A stretch of DNA of 12,693 nucleotides, from the NCBI GenBank assembly GCA_016928395.1, contig JAFGKV010000311.1, positions 1 to 12,693 on the forward strand, in the 5' to 3' direction. The notes below the pieces were generated by a model. That model was not told the DNA's origin, searched no databases, and was given only the letters and a program-made list of their open reading frames with translations. Positions within the stretch are counted from its first letter, which is position 1. Every line of letters begins with the position of its first letter. Both the position numbers and the translations under genes were made by a program. Below are positions 6,393 through 12,693 of the stretch, piece after piece. The stretch is from Candidatus Fermentibacterota bacterium (GTDB lineage Bacteria > JAFGKV01).

Positions 6393-8423
6393 TCACGGCA
6401 CCACCAAGGCAAATCCCATGCCCCCGACGGATGGTGAAGGGGGGCCTTCGTTCAGGGAGGCGTCGCGGGCGGTCACGCGGTAGAACACGCCAACGCTCTG
6501 CCCTGCACCGGGATCGAGCCACTGCAACTGGGATGTCGAACCGGCAAGCGATGGTAATCCGACGGGAAAGAACGCGGCACCCGAACGATAGATGCGGTAC
6601 TCCGTTACGCCGACATTGTCACCGGGATCAGACCAGGCGAGGAGAAGATCTCCGTTTACCGGCGTCACCGTGATGCCTGCGATCATGGCGGGGGCCTGGG
6701 CATCGCGCCAGAACAGCTCGTCCCATGAATAGGCATGGCGGGGCCGCGTGTGCGAACCGCCCCAGCGATGCGCGTAGCTCACCAGAATGCAGGGCCAGGA
6801 CGGATTCTCTACCAGCACATTGGGCCGCACCGCAATGGAGTGCAGAGTCCCGGCCAGATAGCTGGGCACCCACCAGGCCACGGAATCCTGAAGGCGGAAG
6901 GCTCGCTGCGTATCAATGGCCAAATTGGCATTCAGGGAGCAGGCCAGGGCCTCATAGCGATCACAGTACACAGGTGGATACAGCACGCGGTGATGATTCG
7001 TCACCACCATGTTGGTTGCGGAGGCGATGGGCGGCGCAATGCCGTTGTTCGTGGCGAACCTGAGCGAGTCTGCAATGTTGTTGATCTCAAGAATGGCGGC
7101 GGGTACCGGATGCGCTGCATCAAAGGGCGAGACAAGGTGGACGTCGTAGGCATAGCGGGAGGTGGAGTGCTCGATGCCAGTGGCGACGCCGTACACATCC
7201 GTGGCGCCCGCGGCTTCCACTGCCTTCCGCAGGGAGAGCCCGAAGGGACTGAGCGATCCCGGCGTGATGGAACCCTGGATGGGGTAGTTGCCATTGTCGA
7301 TGAAGGCCCCTACGCCGTGTTCATTCACGAGGGAAGTGCAGCCGAAGTAGCCGGCGAAGGTCACCGAAGCGGTGCGCTGTTCATCCTCATCGGACGGGTC
7401 GAAGGCGATGATGAGAGACGTGTGGCCCAAGGTCGCATTCTGGCCGGTGGGGAACTCGAAGTTCCGGGCGATGACCACGCCTCCCTCCAGCGTATCATCC
7501 GCAGCGGTGGACTCGCCCCATCCCGAGTTGCTGGAGCAGTTGAAGCCCTGGAAGTCACCCATGGCATTGCTGCACAGGATGTCCTCCACGGTTATGTCCC
7601 GTGCCAAGGCAGGATGGAAGAGGCTCACACCCTTGGCCCGTACGCCGGCCAGAAGCCCGGTCGCCTCCTCCTCGAAGGGGGCCGGGATAGAGAAGTACGT
7701 CCTGAAATAGGGAAGCACCTGGCCTTCGTACTCCGTGGGGGTCCACCAATGATACAGAGTGGTCCCCACGACGAATCTGGTCATATTGGCCAGGCACTGC
7801 TCGGCGAGAAGAAACCCGTGGGCATATCCCATCTCCTCATGGGTGCCCCACACCAAAAGCCGTTGCTGCGCGGGCTCGCCCCGGGTGCGCAGCAGGCCAT
7901 TGCAGAGGTCGGGTTGGGGGAGTGCCGCGGGGAGGGAGATATCATCGACTGTCACCTGCTGTCCAGACGGAAGAAGACTCACGCGAAGCGCACAGTAGAT
8001 CGCGCGTGCGTCGAAAGCTCCCACTGACACTGACCGGCTGTGCCATTCCTGGGTTACGGGCCAGGTCGCCAGGTTCGTGAATGAGGAGGGTGCCGGCAGC
8101 TCGGCGGTGGAGATCATGACCTCGATGCTGCAGGAGGCGGCCGTCGTGCTGCGCACCCAGAATGACAGGAGCGTGTCGCCGGTCTCAGCCCGAGGCATGA
8201 CGCAGGGCGTGATCAAGTAGTCTGCGTTCTGGGAGTTGAAATCGGCGCAACAGACCGCTGAGCGGGCGCCGGAGTGGGGGGTGCTCTGTGTCGGCACCCA
8301 GTAGGCATCGTAGGCATCGGCATTGACCAGGATCCATCCGTCGGGCGGGAAGTACGGGACCGCTTCGAAGCCTTCAATCCATCCGAGGTTCAGGATCAGT
8401 GCCAGCGAAAGCGACAGTATCAT
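6393..8423 (-). CDS. Secreted Ntn-hydrolase-like protein (peptidase C45-type) with adhesin-like and Fn3-like domains
   Basis: A 676-residue exported protein in three parts. Residues 1-16 are a hydrophobic signal with no Lys or Arg before the core. Residues about 17-166 match a choice-of-anchor J / cleaved-adhesin domain (GFEAVPYFPPDGW, HSGARSA, ADYLITP, VTVDDISLP). Residues about 186-560 resemble the C45 acyltransferase/amidohydrolase group: VWGTHEEMGYAHGFLLAEQ (191-209), a candidate nucleophile Cys296 in GFNCSSNSGWGEST, VIARNFEF (317-324), FAGYFGCTSLVNEHGVGAFI (356-375) and TNHHR (475-479). Such enzymes cleave their own chain before the Cys and then hydrolyse or transfer acyl-amide groups, so processing here would release the adhesin-like part. 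Residues about 577-665 form an Fn3-like domain. The ATG at 8421-8423 has AAGGAG five bases upstream. Phospholipase-B-like Ntn enzymes are an alternative. Substrate unknown. Confidence 0.8.
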   Translation of the reverse strand: MILSLSLALILNLGWIEGFEAVPYFPPDGWILVNADAYDAYWVPTQSTPHSGARSAVCCADFNSQNADYLITPCVMPRAETGDTLLSFWVRSTTAASCSIEVMISTAELPAPSSFTNLATWPVTQEWHSRSVSVGAFDARAIYCALRVSLLPSGQQVTVDDISLPAALPQPDLCNGLLRTRGEPAQQRLLVWGTHEEMGYAHGFLLAEQCLANMTRFVVGTTLYHWWTPTEYEGQVLPYFRTYFSIPAPFEEEATGLLAGVRAKGVSLFHPALARDITVEDILCSNAMGDFQGFNCSSNSGWGESTAADDTLEGGVVIARNFEFPTGQNATLGHTSLIIAFDPSDEDEQRTASVTFAGYFGCTSLVNEHGVGAFIDNGNYPIQGSITPGSLSPFGLSLRKAVEAAGATDVYGVATGIEHSTSRYAYDVHLVSPFDAAHPVPAAILEINNIADSLRFATNNGIAPPIASATNMVVTNHHRVLYPPVYCDRYEALACSLNANLAIDTQRAFRLQDSVAWWVPSYLAGTLHSIAVRPNVLVENPSWPCILVSYAHRWGGSHTRPRHAYSWDELFWRDAQAPAMIAGITVTPVNGDLLLAWSDPGDNVGVTEYRIYRSGAAFFPVGLPSLAGSTSQLQWLDPGAGQSVGVFYRVTARDASLNEGPPSPSVGGMGFALVVP

Positions 8424-8428
8424 GGAAT

Positions 8429-8434
8429 CTCCTT
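8429..8434 (-). promoter_or_regulatory. Ribosome binding site of the C45-like gene
   Basis: AAGGAG on the minus strand, five bases before the ATG at 8421-8423. It supports this start despite the absence of a basic residue in the signal peptide n-region. Confidence 0.7.
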
Positions 8435-8488
8435 GTGGCTCGAGGGTTCAGTGTCGCACTCACTCTCCGTGTCGCCTACCCTGGGCTC

Positions 8489-8515
8489 CATGTACACCCA
8501 TCCGGTCGGCCTCAA
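8489..8515 (-). promoter_or_regulatory. Weak candidate promoter of the C45-like gene
   Basis: Read leftward, TTGAGG (8515-8510) and TACATG (8494-8489) are 15 bases apart. The same TTGAGG hexamer and nearly the same -10 occur before the small secreted protein gene with 17-base spacing. The shorter spacing makes this call weak. Confidence 0.22.
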
Positions 8516-8630
8516 CCCCTTTCGGGGCCGCGCGCCACTGCAAAGCACGCACGGTGCGTACGCGAGAGACTACACGCGGTCGCTCACGGAGTCAAAGATG
8601 CCAGGGGCGCTCCGAAAATGACGGAAAGGT

Positions 8631-8643
8631 TGACCCGGGGTCA
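8631..8643. promoter_or_regulatory. Dyad upstream of the PFOR gene, candidate operator
   Basis: TGACCC (8631-8636) and GGGTCA (8638-8643) flank one G, 105 bases before the PFOR start. The first arm overlaps a TTGACC -35-like hexamer (8630-8635), the arrangement expected if a regulator of central carbon or redox metabolism binds there. No convincing -10 follows, so this is tentative. Confidence 0.35.
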
Positions 8644-8732
8644 GCAAATCACCAAGTTACTGGCCCTTTTTGCGTTGACACAATTGGCGCTCGACGGGCG
8701 GCGGCGAGCCCTGTTCTCCACCCTAGCACACG

Positions 8733-8737
8733 AGGAG
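8733..8737 (+). promoter_or_regulatory. Ribosome binding site of the PFOR gene
   Basis: AGGAG, 11 bases before the ATG at 8749. The spacing is long. A closer GGGAG (8744-8748) touches the start codon and cannot serve. No other in-frame start close to the beginning of homology has a better site. Confidence 0.5.
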
Positions 8738-8748
8738 ATACCCGGGAG

Positions 8749-11700
8749 ATGGAACAACCAACACCGGTAGCGATGGACGGCAACAGCGCGGCGTCCTACG
8801 TGGCACACTCACTGAATGAGGTAATCGCGATCTACCCAATCACCCCGAGTTCGGGCATGGGCGAGATCGCCGACGAGCGCTCGGCCGCGGGTTTAACCAA
8901 CATCTGGGGCAACATCCCCCACGTGGTGGAGATGCAATCGGAGGCCGGAGCCGCCGCGGCGGTGCACGGAGTCTTGGCCACCGGCGCGCTCTCGACGACG
9001 TTCACCGCATCGCAGGGGCTGCTACTCATGGTGCCCACGATGTTCAAGATCGCCGGCGAGCTCCTGCCGGTCACCTTCCATGTTACCGCCCGTTCCATAG
9101 CGTGCCAGGCCCTTTCGATTTTCGGTGATCACTCAGACGTGATGGCGGTTCGCTCCACCGGATTCGCGCTCTTGGCCTCCGGGAGCGTGCAGGAAGTGAT
9201 GGACCTGGCCTGCATCGCCACGGCGGCCTCCCTGGAGGCCCGGGTTCCTTTCGTGCATTTCTTCGATGGGTTCCGCACCTCTCACGAGATCAACACCGTG
9301 GTCGAGCTGACCGCCGAGCAGATGCGGGCCATGATCGATGATCGATTCGTCCTCGAGCACCGCGGGCGCGGTCTCTCACCGGATCACCCTATGATCTCGG
9401 GCACGAGCCAGAACCCGGATGTGTACTTCCAGGGCCGCGAGACCGTGAATCCCTACTATGCCGCGACCCCAGGAATCGTGGCTCGGTACATGGAGAAGTT
9501 CACGGCCATCACCGGCAGAGAGTACCGCTTGTTCGACTACTACGGCCACCCCGAGGCGGAGCGGGTCATCATCCTCATGGGATCAGGCGCGGAGGCGGTG
9601 TCGGAGACGGTGGACGAGCTGATGAGCATGGGCCATAGGGTTGGCGTCGTGCGGGTGCATCTGTATCGCCCGTTCTCAGCGGAGCACTTCGTCAACGCTT
9701 TGCCCGCCACCGTCAAGAAGATCGCGGTGTTGGATCGGACCAAGGAACCCGGCGCTCTGGGCGAGCCGTTGTACCTCGACGTCAGGACCGCCATCGGAGA
9801 GGCCTTGGAGAAGAAGATCGCCCCCTTCGGCGACTGGCCTCTCATCGTCGGCGGCAGGTATGGCTTGAGCTCCAAGGAGTTTACCCCCGGCATGGTGGCG
9901 GCGGTGTTCGACAATCTGCGGCAGACCGAGCCGCAGAATCACTTCACGGTGGGCATCGACGATGACGTGTCAGGTACAAGCCTGCCGTTTGACTCCTGCT
10001 GCGTGAACCGCACCGCCGACGCATTCCAGGCGATGTTCTACGGCCTGGGATCCGACGGCACCGTGGGCGCCAACAAGAACAGCATCAAGATCATCCAGGA
10101 CGGCACCGGTCTCAATGCCCAGGCGTACTTCGTGTATGATTCGAAGAAGGCCGGCTCGATGACGGTCAGTCACCTTCGGTTCGGCAAGAAGCCCATCCGG
10201 AGCACTTACCTCTGCAATGAGGCCGACTTCATCGGGTGCCACAACTTCATCTTCCTCGAGAAGTACGATATGCTGGGTCATCTCAAGCAGGGCGGCACCT
10301 TCCTCCTGAACGCGCCGTTTCCGGCGGAGGAAATCTGGGATGCCATGCCGCGCCCCGTCCAGCAGCAGCTTATCGACAAGAAGGCCAAGTTCTTCACCAT
10401 CGACGCGAACGAGATCGCCCGGAAGCTGGACCTGGGCGTCCGAATCAACACGACGATGCAGGCTGCCTTTTTCAAGATATCCGGCGTGCTGCCGCAGGAT
10501 ACCGCGGTGGAGCTCATCCGGGAATCCATCGAGAAGACCTACAAGAGCAAGGGCCCCAAGGTCGTGGAGATGAATCTGAAAGCGGTTGACGAGGCCCTGG
10601 AGAGCGTGTTTGAGGTGCACTACCCCGATCACGTCACCAGCACTCTGGAGATGCCCCCGACGGTACCGGATCACGCGCCCGACTTCGTGAAGCAGACCAC
10701 GGCCAAGATGATCCGGCAGGAAGGCGATACGGTGAAGGTCTCCGAGATGCCCGCAGACGGGAAGTGGATCTCGGCAACGACGCAGTACGAGAAGCGAAAT
10801 GTTGCCACGGACATACCGGTGTGGGCGCCGGAGAACTGCATCCAGTGCGGCATCTGCTCCATCGTGTGCCCCCATGCCGCCATCCGGCTCAAGGTCTATG
10901 ATCCGAAGAACCTGGAAGGCGCGCCGGAAACCTTCAAGAGCATCGACGCCCGGGGCAAGAACTTCGCGGGCATGAAGTTCACGGTACAGGTCGCGCCGGA
11001 GGATTGCACGGGCTGCGGCAACTGCATCGACAACTGCCCGCCCAAGGAGAAGGCGCTGCACTTCCACCGCCAGCTCGATCTTCGCAAACCCGAGGCCGAG
11101 AACTTCTCATTCTTCCTCTCCCTCCCCGAGACGGATCCGGCCCTCTTCAACAAGGCCACCATCATCGGCAGCCAACTGGTACGGCCTCTGTTCGAGTTCT
11201 CCGGGGCCTGCGCGGGGTGCGGCGAGACGCCCTATGTCAAACTGCTCACCCAGCTTTTCGGCGATCGCGCGGTCATCGCCAATGCGACGGGCTGTTCCTC
11301 CATCTACGGCGGCAACCTGCCCACGACACCGTATGCGAAGCGGGATGACGGGTTGGGCCCGGCGTGGACCAACAGCCTGTTCGAGGATGCGGCCGAGGTG
11401 GGCCTGGGCTTCAGGCTCACCATGGACAAGTTCCACGAGGAGGCAGCGCGCCGGCTCCAGGCAGCCGAAGTGCCCGCGGAGCTGAAGCAGGCCATTCTGG
11501 ATTCGCCGCAGAGCGACGATGTCGAGATCGCGGCGCAGCGGAAGCGAGTCGCCCAGCTCAAGGAGTTGGTGAAGGAGAGCGAGCCTCATTTGTACTCCCT
11601 GGCCGACTACCTGGTGAAGAAGTCGGTGTGGAGCCTGGGCGGTGACGGCTGGGCCTACGATATCGGGTACGGCGGGCTGGATCATGTGATCGCCTCGGGC

Positions 11701-12294
11701 CGCAAGATCAACCTGATGGTGCTGGATACCGAGGTCTACTCCAATACCGGCGGGCAGATGTCAAAGTCGACGCCGCGAGGCGCCACGGCCAAGTTTGCCG
11801 TTGCGGGCAAGCCTGCCCCCAAGAAAGACCTGGGCATGCTGGCCATGACCTACGGCAATGTCTACGTCGCAAAGATCGCCTTGGGCGCCAATCAGATGCA
11901 GGCGGTGCGAGCGTTGACCGAGGCGGAGAGCTATCCCGGCTCATCCATCGTCATCGCCTACAGCCACTGCATCGCCCACGGCATCGACATGGGCCACGCC
12001 TTCCAGGAACAGAAGAAGGCCGTTGCCTCGGGTCACTGGATACTCTTCCGGTTCGATCCCCGCCGGATCGACGAGGGCAAAAACCCGCTCCAACTCGATT
12101 CCAAGGCTCCAAGCCTCCCGCTGGAAGACTACATGTACGGAGAGACCCGGTTCCGGACCTTGCAGCGGTCGGATCCCGAGCGGGCCGCCATGCTGCTGGC
12201 CCAGGCCAAGCAGGATGTGCTGGGCCGCTATCACATCTACAAGCAGTTGGCCGAGATGAACTTCGAGTTGCCGAAGGATCTGCCGCAGAGCTAG
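8749..12294 (+). CDS. nifJ: Pyruvate:ferredoxin (flavodoxin) oxidoreductase, single-chain
   Basis: Oxidises pyruvate with CoA to acetyl-CoA and CO2, passing two electrons to ferredoxin or flavodoxin; it can run in reverse to fix CO2. The 1181 residues match the usual length. Pyruvate-binding domain: IYPITPSS (28-35), EMQSEAGAAAAVHG (61-74) and TARS (113-116). A transketolase-like second domain, a gamma-type domain (about 420-620) and the EKR-type linker follow. The ferredoxin domain has two [4Fe-4S] sets: Cys697, 700, 703, 707 and Cys753, 756, 759, 763. The proximal cluster should use Cys821, 824, 849 and 1074. Thiamine diphosphate is held by GDGWAYDIGYGG (965-976) and the segment NTGGQMSKST (999-1008). 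There is no long C-terminal extension like the one giving oxygen tolerance in Desulfovibrio africanus. I start at the ATG at 8749, where PFOR homology begins, with AGGAG 11 bases upstream. It stands alone, divergent from its neighbour. Confidence 0.97.
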   Translation: MEQPTPVAMDGNSAASYVAHSLNEVIAIYPITPSSGMGEIADERSAAGLTNIWGNIPHVVEMQSEAGAAAAVHGVLATGALSTTFTASQGLLLMVPTMFKIAGELLPVTFHVTARSIACQALSIFGDHSDVMAVRSTGFALLASGSVQEVMDLACIATAASLEARVPFVHFFDGFRTSHEINTVVELTAEQMRAMIDDRFVLEHRGRGLSPDHPMISGTSQNPDVYFQGRETVNPYYAATPGIVARYMEKFTAITGREYRLFDYYGHPEAERVIILMGSGAEAVSETVDELMSMGHRVGVVRVHLYRPFSAEHFVNALPATVKKIAVLDRTKEPGALGEPLYLDVRTAIGEALEKKIAPFGDWPLIVGGRYGLSSKEFTPGMVAAVFDNLRQTEPQNHFTVGIDDDVSGTSLPFDSCCVNRTADAFQAMFYGLGSDGTVGANKNSIKIIQDGTGLNAQAYFVYDSKKAGSMTVSHLRFGKKPIRSTYLCNEADFIGCHNFIFLEKYDMLGHLKQGGTFLLNAPFPAEEIWDAMPRPVQQQLIDKKAKFFTIDANEIARKLDLGVRINTTMQAAFFKISGVLPQDTAVELIRESIEKTYKSKGPKVVEMNLKAVDEALESVFEVHYPDHVTSTLEMPPTVPDHAPDFVKQTTAKMIRQEGDTVKVSEMPADGKWISATTQYEKRNVATDIPVWAPENCIQCGICSIVCPHAAIRLKVYDPKNLEGAPETFKSIDARGKNFAGMKFTVQVAPEDCTGCGNCIDNCPPKEKALHFHRQLDLRKPEAENFSFFLSLPETDPALFNKATIIGSQLVRPLFEFSGACAGCGETPYVKLLTQLFGDRAVIANATGCSSIYGGNLPTTPYAKRDDGLGPAWTNSLFEDAAEVGLGFRLTMDKFHEEAARRLQAAEVPAELKQAILDSPQSDDVEIAAQRKRVAQLKELVKESEPHLYSLADYLVKKSVWSLGGDGWAYDIGYGGLDHVIASGRKINLMVLDTEVYSNTGGQMSKSTPRGATAKFAVAGKPAPKKDLGMLAMTYGNVYVAKIALGANQMQAVRALTEAESYPGSSIVIAYSHCIAHGIDMGHAFQEQKKAVASGHWILFRFDPRRIDEGKNPLQLDSKAPSLPLEDYMYGETRFRTLQRSDPERAAMLLAQAKQDVLGRYHIYKQLAEMNFELPKDLPQS

Positions 12295-12311
12295 TCCGCG
12301 GAAGCGCATTC

Positions 12312-12345
12312 ACGGCCGGGTTCGCCCAACGGCGGGCCCGGCCGT
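12312..12345 (+). terminator. Hairpin terminator of the PFOR gene
   Basis: ACGGCCGGG (12312-12320) pairs with CCCGGCCGT (12337-12345). Two U-G pairs and CGCC/GGCG continue the stem to a CAAC loop (12327-12330), giving about 15 bp in total, starting 17 bases after the stop codon. The following CTTGCC is only slightly T-rich, as is common in GC-rich genomes. Confidence 0.7.
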
Positions 12346-12439
12346 CTTGCCGTCTGCGGGTATTCACCATGTCCGCCTAAAATGGCTAGGGGAGAAGCCC
12401 TCTGGCCTTGCTTCGAGCGACCTCATGCGCACGTCGCCA

Positions 12440-12456
12440 GGGAATGCAGCATTCCC
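12440..12456. repeat. 17-bp near-palindrome
   Basis: GGGAATGC (12440-12447) and GCATTCCC (12449-12456) flank a single A. As a hairpin it would have a 6-bp stem and a GCAGC loop. It lies about 100 bases past the PFOR terminator and could be a regulator site for a gene outside the window. Confidence 0.5.
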
Positions 12457-12610
12457 AACGGGCGATCCCGGCAAGGTTCTTGACAGCACCGACCGAGCGC
12501 ACCCAGACTGAGTGCCAGCATCTGAGTCGGGGTGGGCTCCATCGGCTCCTGCATGGGAGGAGAGGAATGGCCGCGCGAGACGCCGACATCGCCACAGCCG
12601 GGGATTACGG

Positions 12611-12630
12611 CCGCGCATCGCGGTGCGCGG
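12611..12630. repeat. 7-bp GC-rich hairpin
   Basis: CCGCGCA (12611-12617) and TGCGCGG (12624-12630) are separated by TCGCGG. There is no T-run on either side. Such arms occur fairly easily by chance in GC-rich DNA. Confidence 0.35.
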
Positions 12631-12693
12631 TACGGCGGCATCCTCATACCCTTCGCGCCGACCTCTTCAGTCTCTCCGTTCCCCGTCACCCTG

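Larger units (their letters stand above)
8424..8748. other. 325-base divergent intergenic region
   Basis: Separates the leftward C45-like gene from the rightward PFOR gene and should carry both promoters. Contents are a weak leftward hexamer pair (8489-8515), a 13-bp dyad (8631-8643), and an isolated TTGACA (8675-8680) with no acceptable -10 after it. The PFOR reading frame stays open back through this region, but the translation there is low-complexity and unlike PFOR. Confidence 0.6.
12346..12693. other. Gene-poor right end of the window
   Basis: I see no supportable gene in these 348 bases. Open frames on the minus strand (about 69-88 codons) give translations without recognisable motifs. 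Two inverted repeats are present: GGGAATGC/GCATTCCC around one A (12440-12456) and CCGCGCA/TGCGCGG with a 6-base loop (12611-12630). Confidence 0.5.

Noticed and set aside
6735-8027. 430-codon open frame on the plus strand opposite the C45-like gene
   Set aside because: The minus-strand frame carries a signal peptide, domain motifs and a ribosome site. The opposite frame has none.
8513-8535. CCCC/GGGG and other small stems as a tRNA or structured RNA
   Set aside because: No cloverleaf arms, T-loop sequence or CCA end could be assembled here or in any other gap.
8675-8680. TTGACA as -35 of the PFOR promoter
   Set aside because: Only GC-only hexamers lie at 15-19 bases downstream, so no -10 can be proposed.
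8323-8748. Upstream extension of the PFOR reading frame by 142 codons
   Set aside because: The translation is Ser/Arg/Pro-rich, shows no PFOR similarity and has no good ribosome site. PFOR homology starts at the ATG at 8749.
9970-11067. 365-codon open frame antisense to PFOR
   Set aside because: It is a shadow of GC-rich codon use opposite a gene with all catalytic motifs, and has no recognisable domain.
12364-12689. Minus-strand frames at the right end as a transposase or small gene
   Set aside because: No transposase motif, terminal inverted repeat pair or ribosome site was seen, and the frames overlap one another.

Overview
The window is GC-rich bacterial DNA with five intact protein genes, one gene that runs off the left edge, and one 5'-truncated remnant. 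Exported protease, choice-of-anchor, Fn3-like and 'PNGGE' tail domains, a DUF4846 lipoprotein, a sulfatase tail ending in MTDTQKLKALAYLQ, and a full-length PFOR together suggest an uncultivated or environmental lineage near the Fibrobacteres-Chlorobi-Bacteroidetes group (Eisenbacteria- or Krumholzibacteriota-like). This placement is an inference from protein style. There is no rRNA or marker gene to confirm it.

Layout. Positions 1-8423 are all read leftward (minus strand). In order of transcription they are: a secreted Ntn-hydrolase-like (peptidase C45-type) protein with an N-terminal adhesin-like domain and a C-terminal Fn3-like domain (8423-6393); the C-terminal 130 codons of a sulfatase whose 5' part is missing (6363-5971); a 317-base gap with a perfect 28-bp AT-cored palindrome and a candidate promoter; a small secreted protein of unknown function (5653-4718); a DUF4846 lipoprotein (4633-3671); an aromatic-L-amino-acid-type PLP decarboxylase (3595-2150); a 499-base gap with a candidate promoter far upstream; and a subtilisin-like secreted protease (1650 to the left edge). 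Divergent from all of these on the plus strand is a complete single-chain pyruvate:ferredoxin oxidoreductase (8749-12294), closed by a strong hairpin. The last ~350 bases hold no gene I can support.

How the genes fit together. The minus-strand genes are mostly export-directed (protease, C45-like hydrolase, small beta-rich protein, lipoprotein), which suggests cell-surface or extracellular breakdown of proteins and amides. The decarboxylase would act on aromatic amino acids in the cytosol, and PFOR converts pyruvate to acetyl-CoA with low-potential electrons. Spacing of 75-84 bases and a hairpin between two of the genes argue against one tight operon. I see no defence island, CRISPR array, integrase, transposase or tRNA. 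The most unusual items are the 28-bp palindrome, the adhesin/C45-like/Fn3 architecture, the sulfatase remnant, and the possible long leader of the protease gene. I did not find a clear new multi-gene system.
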